Source: JAGLOK01 sp963676355 (GTDB lineage: Bacteria; Bacillota; Clostridia; Christensenellales; UMGS416). From it: a DNA stretch of 64,000 bases. The DNA is taken from contig OY781093.1 of the NCBI GenBank assembly GCA_963676355.1, positions 930,001 through 994,000 of the forward strand, written 5' to 3'. The notes under the pieces are model-generated. The model searched no databases. It was not told the DNA's origin and worked only from the letters and a program-made list of their open reading frames with translations. Of the stretch, positions 1 to 6,953 are shown piece after piece (position 1 is the stretch's first letter; every line of letters starts with the position of its first letter). The position numbers and the translations under genes were made by a program.

Positions 1-1
1 T

Positions 2-28
2 ATATTCAATGACAATGGATACTTTTAG
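2..28 (+). CDS. 3' end of a possible micro-ORF, copy A (partial)
   Basis: Read in frame 2 from the left edge, this is an open stretch ending ...Asn-Gly-Tyr-Phe-stop. It sits just upstream of the copy A hairpins, as the complete micro-ORF at 341-415 sits upstream of copy B, and that one ends ...Gly-Ser-Thr-Phe-stop. The resemblance (GGA, then an ACTTTTAG or ACATTTTAG ending) suggests a second peptide of the same family. The start is outside the window. Frame 3 is also open to a TAA at 36-38 that directly abuts the hairpin, so the frame is uncertain. Confidence 0.25.
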   Translation: MFNDNGYF

Positions 29-38
29 GAATTTATAA

Positions 39-103
39 CCGCATCGATTGACTAGACAACAAAATAGACCAAACGCTGCGGGGTTAACACACCCCGTTTC
101 TTT
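39..103 (+). ncRNA. Copy A structured element: stem overlapping a terminator
   Basis: CCGCAtCG (39-46) pairs with CGcTGCGG (74-81), enclosing a 27-base A-rich loop that begins ATTGACTA and ends CCAAA. CGGGG (79-83) also pairs with CCCCG (92-96), followed by TTTCTTT, as an intrinsic terminator. The two stems share bases 79-81 and cannot both form fully, the geometry of an attenuator or riboswitch expression platform. The same arrangement, with the same mismatch position, recurs at 416-480. I do not recognise a named RNA family. Confidence 0.55.
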
Positions 104-108
104 ATATC

Positions 109-139
109 AAGCGCTGCATATGCAGCGCTTTTGTTTTTT
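109..139 (+). terminator. Copy A second hairpin (intrinsic terminator)
   Basis: A perfect 22-base palindrome (109-130; arms AAGCGCTGCA and TGCAGCGCTT) is followed by TTGTTTTTT. It lies 13 bases after the first terminator of copy A. The equivalent hairpin in copy B (487-512) has a different but still self-complementary stem, so pairing is conserved while sequence is not. Confidence 0.8.
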
Positions 140-148
140 AAAATACAT

Positions 149-172
149 TATCTTATATTACGTAATAAGATA
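149..172. promoter_or_regulatory. Near-perfect palindrome, possible operator
   Basis: TATCTTAT at the left and ATAAGATA at the right flank a central TTACGTA core with one extra base, giving a 24-base near-palindrome. There is no T-run after it, so it is more likely a protein-binding site than a terminator. It lies between the two hairpin modules, upstream of the promoter at 280-308. Confidence 0.4.
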
Positions 173-194
173 GTATGGATAAAATGAATTCAAT

Positions 195-209
195 TGTGCA
201 CATTGCACA
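195..209. promoter_or_regulatory. Inverted repeat TGTGCA-N3-TGCACA
   Basis: Perfect 6-base arms separated by CAT. It lies 23 bases after the palindrome at 149-172 and about 70 bases upstream of the copy B -35 box, a plausible distal operator. The binding protein is unknown. Confidence 0.35.
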
Positions 210-279
210 CAAATAGTATCTATCCAATATAAACTTTATCTTTTTTGAAAAACTTTTTATTTTATTCTTTCAAATCGTA

Positions 280-308
280 TTGAAACTACATTTTTACGCA
301 TGTATTAT
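280..308 (+). promoter_or_regulatory. Promoter of module copy B
   Basis: TTGAAA (280-285), a 17-base spacer and TATTAT (303-308) form a good sigma-A-type promoter. Transcription would start near 315, giving a leader of about 26 bases before the micro-ORF ATG at 341 and a transcript of roughly 170-200 bases ending at one of the two terminators. Confidence 0.6.
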
Positions 309-340
309 TAAGTTGAATTTAAAAGAAGGGAGACAAAATC

Positions 341-415
341 ATGAAAAAAGAAAAGAATAACTTTATGCTATTATTGGCTTATTTAATGGTTGCAGGTAGA
401 GGAAGCACATTTTAG
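341..415 (+). CDS. 24-residue micro-ORF, copy B
   Basis: ATG to TAG encodes a 24-residue peptide: a basic N-terminus (MKKEKNN), a short hydrophobic stretch (FMLLLAYLMVA) and the C-terminal tail GRGSTF. A strong ribosome site (GAAGGGAG) lies 8 bases upstream, and a promoter at 280-308 fits. The stop codon directly abuts the structured element at 416. The composition resembles a tiny membrane peptide, a type I toxin or an exported signal, but I do not recognise a family. Translation is supported by the ribosome site and by a similar ORF end in copy A; function is unknown. Confidence 0.5.
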   Translation: MKKEKNNFMLLLAYLMVAGRGSTF

Positions 416-480
416 CCGCACCGATTGACTAACAAAACTTAATAAGCCAAACGATGCGGGGTTAACTACCCCGTTTTTTT
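416..480 (+). ncRNA. Copy B structured element: stem overlapping a terminator
   Basis: CCGCAcCG (416-423) pairs with CGaTGCGG (452-459), and CGGGG (457-461) pairs with CCCCG (469-473) before seven T residues. As in copy A, the two stems compete for three shared bases. The 28-base loop keeps ATTGACTA at its start and CCAAA at its end. TTGAC in this loop could pair with the conserved GTTAA in the terminator loop of both copies, suggesting a tertiary contact. Confidence 0.55.
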
Positions 481-486
481 ATATAT

Positions 487-512
487 AAAGTGTCGAATAT
501 TCGGCACTTTTT
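487..512 (+). terminator. Copy B second hairpin (intrinsic terminator)
   Basis: AAAGTGTCGAA (487-497), two loop bases and TTCGGCACTTT (500-510), then TT. One T-G wobble sits in an 11-pair stem. It has the same position and the same TA loop as the copy A hairpin at 109-139, but almost no shared stem sequence. Confidence 0.75.
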
Positions 513-581
513 AATTTCTTCAAAATTATCTATAACAAAATAGATATAAAATAAAATGTTTAAATTACTTTAATGATATTA

Positions 582-587
582 TATAAT
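582..587 (+). promoter_or_regulatory. -10 box of a probably leaderless gene
   Basis: TATAAT ends 7 bases before the ATG at 595, and no Shine-Dalgarno sequence lies between. Transcription would begin at or next to the start codon. The -35 region (TTTAAA, 559-564) is weak. A matching layout occurs at 51724. Confidence 0.5.
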
Positions 588-594
588 GTGTTAA

Positions 595-1194
595 ATGAAT
601 GATAAAACATTAAAAACAGTCGGATATATTCTCCGCGGTATATGGTTTTTTCTTAAAATCACAATTATTATAATAGCCGTAATTTCACTTATGGCAGCAG
701 GATATATTGTCTCACGTGATATAGCTAATGTGTATATAATCACGACAGACGGAATGAAGCTTCGAGCAGGTGTAGCTCTCGGGACTGAAGACTCCGGGGA
801 TTTATATAAGTTCTTCAGTGGAACGTTTGTTGCAAATGATGCGGAATTATCAAATGGGAAATATGATAATTATGTGATACGTGACTTTGAGTATAAGATA
901 AAGCTTAAGAGCCTGTGGTGTAATCCGTGGCGCAAAACAGCTGAAGTTACATTTGTTGAGAATGTAAAAAACATAAGTGGTGTGTCAAGCAACACACAAG
1001 AAGGTGACGAAGAAGTTGAAATCCCTGAGTGGCCAAGAAGAGAGCTTAAGATTTCTTTTATAAATATTGAGGATAAATGGCTTATAAATGATATAGTCGT
1101 TCGTGAATATCTAGAACCAGAGCCCACGCCTACTGATGAGCCAGAAATTTCTTCGTTTGCAGAAGGAATGACACCAACACCAAATCCATCATAA
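595..1194 (+). CDS. Membrane-anchored protein of unknown function
   Basis: A 199-residue protein with one N-terminal membrane helix (about residues 10-42; KITIIIIAVISLMAAGYIV) and an extracytoplasmic domain. The domain ends in an acidic stretch and a Pro/Thr-rich tail (EPEPTPTDEPE), a style shared with other secreted proteins here. I do not recognise the domain. The start lacks a ribosome site, but a TATAAT box lies just upstream, suggesting leaderless translation. dusB starts 6 bases after the stop, so the two are probably co-transcribed. The conserved DusB downstream gives no clue to function. Confidence 0.65.
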   Translation: MNDKTLKTVGYILRGIWFFLKITIIIIAVISLMAAGYIVSRDIANVYIITTDGMKLRAGVALGTEDSGDLYKFFSGTFVANDAELSNGKYDNYVIRDFEYKIKLKSLWCNPWRKTAEVTFVENVKNISGVSSNTQEGDEEVEIPEWPRRELKISFINIEDKWLINDIVVREYLEPEPTPTDEPEISSFAEGMTPTPNPS

Positions 1195-1200
1195 CTTATT

Positions 1201-2169
1201 ATGAACATAGGCAATTTAAAAATTTCCGCAGGGGCATATTTAGGGCCAATGGCGGGAGTTACAGATGTAGTATTTAGAACTATATGCAAAAAATATGGAG
1301 CAGCTTTAACTTGCACTGAAATGGTTAGTGTTCAGGGTCTTTTTTATCAACCAAAAAAATCTTTGGAGCTTATGCAAAAAGATACAGGGACGCCGCAATT
1401 GATTCAGATTTTTGGTTCTGAACCAAAAATGATGGCAGATATGGCACAAAAGCATTGTAAAGACTATGACATTATAGATATTAATATGGGGTGTCCTGCA
1501 CCAAAGATAGTTAAAGGCGGAGCGGGGAGTGCACTGATGCAGACACCTCAGCTTGCGTTTGATATCGTTAGAGCTGTTGCGGATAAAACACAAAAACCAG
1601 TAACATGCAAGATACGAGCTGGATGGGATGAAAGCAGCGTTAATGCTGTTGAGTTTGCCGGAGGTCTTCAAGAAGCGGGGGCAAGCTGTGTTGCAATCCA
1701 TGCTAGAACGAGACAACAGTATTATTCAGGTAAGGCAGATTGGGCTTTGATTAAGAGCGTAAAGGATGCCTTAAATATACCTGTTATAGGTAATGGTGAT
1801 GTCAATTGCGCTTTGGATGCAAAAAGAATGCTGGATGAAACAGGGTGCGACATGGTCATGGTCGGACGCGCAGCTCAGGGTAAGCCATATATATTTGAGC
1901 AGATTAAAGCGTATCTTGAAGCAGGAGAGATAACCGATGTACCTTGCATTGAGCAAAGAATAAAGGACGCATTGCAGCATGCACAAGGGCTATGCGAATT
2001 GTTTGGTGAAAGGGTAGCAGCACGCATGATGAGAAAGCATCTCGCATGGTATATAAAAGGAGAAAGAAATGCTGCAGAGTTAAGAAATAAAGCAGTTCGC
2101 GTGAATTCGCTAGCAGAGATTGAAGGGTTTTTAAATACGGTGATTTGCTATTCAAACAATAATACTTGA
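1201..2169 (+). CDS. dusB: tRNA-dihydrouridine synthase
   Basis: A 322-residue flavoenzyme that reduces uridines in the tRNA D-loop using FMN and NADPH. The TIM barrel opens with LGPMAGVTD; the conserved DINMGCPAPK motif holds the catalytic Cys98, followed by KGGAGSALM; IGNGDV and the glycine-rich MVGRAAQGKP phosphate-binding loop follow. Length is normal for bacterial DusB. The ATG at 1201 lacks a clear ribosome site, and translation may be coupled to the membrane-protein gene ending 6 bases earlier. The -35 box of the greA promoter overlaps its stop codon. In many Firmicutes dusB lies near lysS and greA, as here. Confidence 0.93.
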   Translation: MNIGNLKISAGAYLGPMAGVTDVVFRTICKKYGAALTCTEMVSVQGLFYQPKKSLELMQKDTGTPQLIQIFGSEPKMMADMAQKHCKDYDIIDINMGCPAPKIVKGGAGSALMQTPQLAFDIVRAVADKTQKPVTCKIRAGWDESSVNAVEFAGGLQEAGASCVAIHARTRQQYYSGKADWALIKSVKDALNIPVIGNGDVNCALDAKRMLDETGCDMVMVGRAAQGKPYIFEQIKAYLEAGEITDVPCIEQRIKDALQHAQGLCELFGERVAARMMRKHLAWYIKGERNAAELRNKAVRVNSLAEIEGFLNTVICYSNNNT

Positions 2170-2194
2170 CTTTGTATAGCCTATTGACTATAAT
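2166..2194 (+). promoter_or_regulatory. greA promoter
   Basis: TTGACT (2166-2171), a 17-base spacer and a consensus TATAAT (2189-2194) make a strong sigma-A promoter. The -35 box overlaps the dusB stop codon. It leaves a leader of about 100 bases before greA. Confidence 0.75.
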
Positions 2195-2204
2195 TTGTTG
2201 ATAA

Positions 2205-2270
2205 CAAAATGCCAAGGAAGGTATTTCTTGGTGTTTTGTTCACTATTATGTGGTGTAATAGGCACCATGT
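2205..2270 (+). promoter_or_regulatory. Two hairpins in the greA leader
   Basis: CAAAATGCCAAG (2205-2216) pairs with CTTGGTGTTTTG (2227-2238) as 12 pairs with two wobbles, followed by TTCACT. A second small stem pairs TGGTG (2251-2255) with CACCA (2262-2266). Neither has a full T-run, so a leaky terminator or an mRNA-stability element is possible. Leader-based autoregulation of greA is known in E. coli; whether it applies here is inference. Confidence 0.4.
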
Positions 2271-2303
2271 AAATGCTTAATATTAAAGCAAAGGGGATAT
2301 AAA

Positions 2304-2783
2304 ATGCCAGATAAAAAACCTATATACTTAACTCAAGAAGGATTTAATAAGCTTGAAGAAAAGCTTGAATATTTAATAACTTCCAAACGTAAGGAAGTTG
2401 CTGACAGGATTGGTGCAGCAATTGCATTAGGAGACCTTTCGGAAAACTCGGAATATGAGGATGCTAAAAATGAGCAGGCTTTTATGGAAGGTGAGATAAT
2501 GACCATCAAGGCTACTTTGCGAAAAGCACAGATTATTGATAACTCTGAAATTGCCGGTGATGTTGTTGTACTGGGTGCAGTGATTCATCTTAAAGATATG
2601 ATGACTGAAAGAGAATTTAAATATACTATAGTGGGTTCAGGGGAAGCCGATCCTTTTTTAGGGAAAATTTCTAATGAATCTCCTATTGGTGTAGCCTTAC
2701 TTGGCAAACATATAGGAGAAATTGTGAAATACAATTCTCCAAGTGGTAGCAAGGAAGTTCAGATTACAGCAATTCACAGATGA
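2304..2783 (+). CDS. greA: Transcription elongation factor GreA
   Basis: A 159-residue factor that binds the RNA polymerase secondary channel and stimulates cleavage of backtracked transcripts. The N-terminal coiled coil carries LTQEGFNKLEEKLEYL and GDLSENSEYEDAKNEQ, whose acidic tip residues activate cleavage. The C-terminal FKBP-like domain includes IVGSGEADP, ISNESPIGVALLGK and the closing VQITAI. The length is canonical. The ATG at 2304 has an AAGGGG ribosome site. It has its own strong promoter and a terminator right after the stop, so it is mainly monocistronic. Confidence 0.96.
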   Translation: MPDKKPIYLTQEGFNKLEEKLEYLITSKRKEVADRIGAAIALGDLSENSEYEDAKNEQAFMEGEIMTIKATLRKAQIIDNSEIAGDVVVLGAVIHLKDMMTEREFKYTIVGSGEADPFLGKISNESPIGVALLGKHIGEIVKYNSPSGSKEVQITAIHR

Positions 2784-2811
2784 AAAGATTTTGTAAACTT
2801 AATCTTTTTTT
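2783..2811 (+). terminator. greA terminator
   Basis: AAAAGATT (2783-2790) and AATCTTTT (2801-2808) form an 8-pair stem followed by more T residues. It begins at the last base of the greA stop codon. Confidence 0.7.
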
Positions 2812-2878
2812 GTGTTGCAAAGAAACAATTATGCTATAAAATGAAACAAAAGATATAAGTTATTGAAAAGGAGCATAA

Positions 2879-4372
2879 ATGAGCGGCCAAAATAAGAATG
2901 AGCAGCCCCAAGAGATTAATGTAAATGAAATAATACGAGTTAGAAGGGACAAGCTTTCCAAGCTTACGCAGGAAGGAAGCTGTCCTTTTGATATAGTTAA
3001 ATATGACAAATCACATTTTTCAACTGAGATAAAAGAAGAATTTGAAAGCTTGGAAGGTCAGAAGGTGTCAATAGCCGGAAGACTTATGAGCAAGCGCATA
3101 ATGGGCAAGGCATCTTTCGGACATGTAATGGACGAAAAAGATACGATTCAGATTTATGCAAAAAGAGATGTTTTGGGCGAAGATGAATACAAAGCATTTA
3201 AGAAGATGGATATTGGTGATATAGTAGGCGTTAAAGGCGAAGTGTTTCGTACAAAGCGCGGCGAGATTTCCATCGTTGCCGACGAAGTTTTACTTCTGTC
3301 AAAGTCGCTTTTGCCATTACCCGAAAAATATCATGGATTAAAAGATGCGGATTTAAGATACCGTCAGAGATACGTAGATCTTATTGTTAACAGCGATGTT
3401 CGCGATGTGTTTGTGACACGAAGCAAGACTATTTCGGCTATCCGTGAATATATGGAAAAAATAGGCTATCTTGAAGTTGAAACGCCTGTGCTCCACAATC
3501 ACTCAACAAATGCTGCAGCACGTCCATTTAAAACTCATCATAATACTTTAGATATTGATATGTTCCTTCGCGTGGAGCTTGAGCTTTCGCTGAAGCGTCT
3601 TATTGTGGGTGGCTTTGAAAAGGTTTATGAGATAGGAAGAATATTCAGAAATGAGGGAATGAGCTATAAGCACAATCCTGAGTTTACAATGCTTGAATTT
3701 TATGAAGCATATACTGATTACAAAGGTATGATGAAGCGTATAGAAGATCTTATCGGATTTGTTTGTGATAAAGTTCTTGGCACAAGAACGGTTTCATACC
3801 AAGGCGATGAAATAACATTCGGTGAAGAATTTGATAAAATGACTATGTCAGATGCCGTAAAGAAATTCACAGGCGTAGACTTTATGTCGTTTATAGGGGA
3901 TGACAAATTGGCTCAACAGGAAGCAGAAAAACACGAAGTTCATGTGGAAGAAGAGCCTACTTGGGGTGTAATTCTAAATGAATTTTTTGAGCAAAAAGTT
4001 GAAGAGCAGCTTGTTCAGCCAACCATTGTATATGATTACCCGATAGAAATTTCACCGCTTGCAAAGAAAACTCCCGGAAGCGATCTTTTAACCGAAAGAT
4101 TTGAGATATTTGTTGCAAGACGCGAGCTGGGGAATGCATTTACTGAGCTTAACGATCCTATTGACCAGAAAGAAAGATTTATCCAGCAGGCAAAGCTTAA
4201 GCATGGGGATAAAGATTATTCTATAGATGAGGACTATGTGACAGCTCTTGAATATGGAATGCCACCTACTGGTGGATTGGGAATGGGCGTTGACAGATTT
4301 GTTATGCTTTTGACTGACACATCATCAATTCGCGACGTATTGCTATTCCCGACTATGAGACCTAAGGACTAA
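2879..4372 (+). CDS. lysS: Lysyl-tRNA synthetase, class II
   Basis: A 497-residue enzyme that charges tRNA-Lys with lysine using ATP. The N-terminal OB-fold anticodon-binding domain (about residues 50-160) precedes a class II catalytic core: motif 2 RNEGMSYKHNPEFTMLE and motif 3 GMGVDRFVMLLTD...RDVLLFP. The ending MRPKD is typical. An AAAAGGAG ribosome site precedes the ATG. The next gene begins one base after the stop, so a membrane-protein pair is co-transcribed downstream. Confidence 0.96.
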   Translation: MSGQNKNEQPQEINVNEIIRVRRDKLSKLTQEGSCPFDIVKYDKSHFSTEIKEEFESLEGQKVSIAGRLMSKRIMGKASFGHVMDEKDTIQIYAKRDVLGEDEYKAFKKMDIGDIVGVKGEVFRTKRGEISIVADEVLLLSKSLLPLPEKYHGLKDADLRYRQRYVDLIVNSDVRDVFVTRSKTISAIREYMEKIGYLEVETPVLHNHSTNAAARPFKTHHNTLDIDMFLRVELELSLKRLIVGGFEKVYEIGRIFRNEGMSYKHNPEFTMLEFYEAYTDYKGMMKRIEDLIGFVCDKVLGTRTVSYQGDEITFGEEFDKMTMSDAVKKFTGVDFMSFIGDDKLAQQEAEKHEVHVEEEPTWGVILNEFFEQKVEEQLVQPTIVYDYPIEISPLAKKTPGSDLLTERFEIFVARRELGNAFTELNDPIDQKERFIQQAKLKHGDKDYSIDEDYVTALEYGMPPTGGLGMGVDRFVMLLTDTSSIRDVLLFPTMRPKD

Positions 4373-4373
4373 T

Positions 4374-5057
4374 ATGTTAGATATAAAGTTTACTAAAAAA
4401 AGATTTAAAGACCACATGTATTATTCGAAGTGGGCATACATTGCAGCTATTTTAGGAGCGGCAGCATTATTTTCCATTGTTTTTACTGTAACAAAGCCAA
4501 AAGTCCCCAATGAGCTGAAAGTGGACGTCACTGTTATTGGGGTGACTTTGCAGGAGCCTGAAAAGAATATGTGGCAAAAAGAGATATTAGAAACGCTGTC
4601 TGAAGATCAACAGGAAGTAAATATATACGCATTGGGTTTTTCGGGTTCAGATGGTAGTTCAATGGACTACACAATGTTTGAAGTGTTGGCTGCCAGAATA
4701 GCGGCTAAAGAAGATGATATTCTAATATTATCTAAGGATGTTTATCTTACTTATGCATCTCAGGGAGCATTTTATTCGATGGATGAAATAGTGGGGAAAT
4801 ATGACTTCCCCGAAGATATGTATGATCTTGAAGAGTATAAAACAACAACTGATGAAGATACTGAAAGCCACCTTTACGGAATTCCTATAAGCCATTTGGA
4901 AGGTTTTGTTGATTTGGGAGTTGACCCTACTGATAAAGTTATGGCAGTTCTTATTTATACTGAAAATTATGACAATGTATTAAAAACAATTGATTATATG
5001 ATGGGGAAAACCGATAGTATTTTGCTTTCACAAATGCCGATAGAAACGGAAGAATAA
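4374..5057 (+). CDS. Single-pass membrane protein, unknown function
   Basis: A 227-residue protein with one membrane helix (about residues 20-40; WAYIAAILGAAALFSIVF) after a basic N-terminus, then an extracytoplasmic acidic domain. LKVDVTVIGVT, a stretch of alternating strands and helices, and DDILILSKDVYLTY loosely recall extracellular solute-binding-like folds; I cannot assign a family. An AAGGA ribosome site lies 5 bases before the ATG. It follows lysS by one base and abuts the next membrane gene (TAA directly followed by ATG), so the two probably act together. Confidence 0.7.
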   Translation: MLDIKFTKKRFKDHMYYSKWAYIAAILGAAALFSIVFTVTKPKVPNELKVDVTVIGVTLQEPEKNMWQKEILETLSEDQQEVNIYALGFSGSDGSSMDYTMFEVLAARIAAKEDDILILSKDVYLTYASQGAFYSMDEIVGKYDFPEDMYDLEEYKTTTDEDTESHLYGIPISHLEGFVDLGVDPTDKVMAVLIYTENYDNVLKTIDYMMGKTDSILLSQMPIETEE

Positions 5058-5573
5058 ATGATAAGAGAGATTGCCACTAGAAAAGGCTCTGACGGAACTC
5101 GCGGTATATTGCTTATTTTGGCGATAGCCGTGATTATTATATTTATGTCTTCGGTGATTGGATATTTTGAAAACACATATGGCATAAAGGGTCTAGAATA
5201 TATAATTTATGCAGTTCTTATGGTTATATGCTACTTTGTGGTTCAGCATTTTTTGGTTCAATATAGATATTCGTTGTTTGATGATGAACTTTTGATTGAA
5301 AAAATGCTTGGTAAAAGGGTGACCCCTGTGGTTGATGTTTTTATATGGGACATTCTTTCCTTTGAAAAAGCAAACTCTTCAGAAAAAGTTAAAATATCTA
5401 AGGCATATAGGCTTTTTGCTGATAGCACAAATAAATGGTCTATTACCTTTAAAAAAGACGATGAGATATTTGAGGCTGTCTTTTCTCCTTCTGATGATTT
5501 TGTAAGCCAGCTTGAAAGCGCCATTGAAAACCGTCAGGTAAAGCAAGAACGCGAACCGGATATTGTCACATAA
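5058..5573 (+). CDS. Two-helix membrane protein, possibly PH-like
   Basis: A 171-residue protein with two adjacent membrane helices (about residues 17-35 and 46-66), then a soluble domain rich in beta strands (YSLFDDELLIEKML, ISFEKANSS, WSITFKKDDEIFEAVFSPSDDF). That layout matches bacterial PH-like or YcxB-type membrane proteins, but I only infer this. The ATG directly follows the previous TAA, and the next gene's ATG directly follows this stop, so ribosomes probably re-initiate along the series. It ends with an acidic/basic tail. Confidence 0.65.
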   Translation: MIREIATRKGSDGTRGILLILAIAVIIIFMSSVIGYFENTYGIKGLEYIIYAVLMVICYFVVQHFLVQYRYSLFDDELLIEKMLGKRVTPVVDVFIWDILSFEKANSSEKVKISKAYRLFADSTNKWSITFKKDDEIFEAVFSPSDDFVSQLESAIENRQVKQEREPDIVT

Positions 5574-6929
5574 ATGGGCTATATAAAAAAAACACTTTCT
5601 GATTATTCGAAAGTAAATACACTTCGTCTGCATATGCCAGGACACAAGGGCAAGATAAATCCTCTTGATTTAACAGAGCTGCCGCAGACTGATGATTTAA
5701 ATTCGCCTTCAGGCTCTTATGCTGAGGCGATTGATTTTTTAACCCGAACATATAAATCAAAAAAGAGCTTTTTTATAACAAACGGTGCAACGCTTGGAAT
5801 ACAAGTGGCTGTTTTGTATGCAAAAAAGATGGGTTATAAAATTATAGCCTTAAGAAACTCCCACATGAGCGTAATAAATGCATGTTTGTTATTTGATTTA
5901 GACTGCGTAATTTTAGATCCTGAGTTTGATTATAAATTGCAGACATTTAAAGGTGCTTCGGATGTGTTGATATCATATTTGGAGAATACCGATGAAAAGT
6001 GTGCAGTATTTATAACAAGTACTGACTATTACGGTAGGTGCGAAGATGTTGAAAGATTAGCTCAGGCTGTGAGTAAAAAGAATGCTCTTTTAGTATGTGA
6101 TGAAGCTCATGGATCCCATTTTGTTTTTTCAAAAGAACTCCCTCGGAATGCAAGTAATTATGCTGATATTTGGATAAATGGTGCTCACAAAACTTTGGGG
6201 GCGTTAACTCAGGGAGCGTTTCTTCATTGCGGTGAAAATATTGATTTAAATGTGTTTGAGGGGATTTTTCATGCGCTTAACACATCAAGCCCTTCGCATA
6301 TCATAGCTGCCTCTCTTGAAGAGGCAGTTCAAGACTCTCTTGACGGAAGATGGGATAAAAAAGCACAGGAGTGCGCAGCGCTTACAACAAAGATAAATGA
6401 ACTGAATTTTATAAAGTGTGCAGATAATGAATGGGCAAAAAGTGCGGGCTATGTGGATAAAGATGCAACTCGAGTCGTAATTGATGCAAAATATTCGGGT
6501 GGCGGATACTATATTTATGATAAACTGTATAGAGAATTTAATATACAGTTGGAGATGGCGGACTTCAGATATGCAGTTGCAATAATGACGATTTATGACG
6601 ATGATGATTGTATTGAAAGATTATTTGAAGCAATAAAATCTATTGATGAGAAGATAAATTCAGAAGTAATTATTGATATGCCTCAAAGCGGAAAAAGAAT
6701 TATCGGTTTAAGTGAAGAATGGCTTTCAAATAGTCGAGCAGTATCTATGCACGAAGCAGAAGGAAAAGTTTCAGCTTGTATATTAGGGCCTTATCCCCCA
6801 GGGACTGCATTGATTTTGCCAGGGGAGAAAATAACGCATGAGCATATATTGTTATTTAAAAGGATAGAAGAGCTGGGCGGACATGTTTTTGGCAAAAGAA
6901 ACGGCAAAGTAATAATAACTGATGTATAA
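5574..6929 (+). CDS. PLP-dependent Orn/Lys/Arg decarboxylase family (YaaO type)
   Basis: A 451-residue fold-type I PLP enzyme of the basic amino acid decarboxylase family. Visible motifs are LRLHMPGHKGK at the N-terminus, FITNGATLGIQ, CDEAHGSH with the PLP-ring Asp176, and INGAHKTLGALTQ with the PLP lysine at about Lys206. The C-terminal small domain has the characteristic GPYPPGTALILPGE. It lacks the N-terminal wing domain of the large inducible decarboxylases. Its place before tmk-darA-holB-ricT matches yaaO in Bacillus subtilis. The substrate (arginine, lysine or ornithine) cannot be read from the sequence. The start abuts the previous stop, without a ribosome site. Confidence 0.88.
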   Translation: MGYIKKTLSDYSKVNTLRLHMPGHKGKINPLDLTELPQTDDLNSPSGSYAEAIDFLTRTYKSKKSFFITNGATLGIQVAVLYAKKMGYKIIALRNSHMSVINACLLFDLDCVILDPEFDYKLQTFKGASDVLISYLENTDEKCAVFITSTDYYGRCEDVERLAQAVSKKNALLVCDEAHGSHFVFSKELPRNASNYADIWINGAHKTLGALTQGAFLHCGENIDLNVFEGIFHALNTSSPSHIIAASLEEAVQDSLDGRWDKKAQECAALTTKINELNFIKCADNEWAKSAGYVDKDATRVVIDAKYSGGGYYIYDKLYREFNIQLEMADFRYAVAIMTIYDDDDCIERLFEAIKSIDEKINSEVIIDMPQSGKRIIGLSEEWLSNSRAVSMHEAEGKVSACILGPYPPGTALILPGEKITHEHILLFKRIEELGGHVFGKRNGKVIITDV

Positions 6930-6953
6930 TACAGAGATAAATTGGAGGGAAAG

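Noticed and set aside
1..139. Transposon or IS end, because of the terminal-looking palindromes
   Set aside because: No transposase, no target duplication, and each palindrome is followed by a T-run as in a terminator.
870..1316. Minus-strand open frame across the gene at 595 and the start of dusB
   Set aside because: It overlaps two better-supported genes and lacks a start signal.
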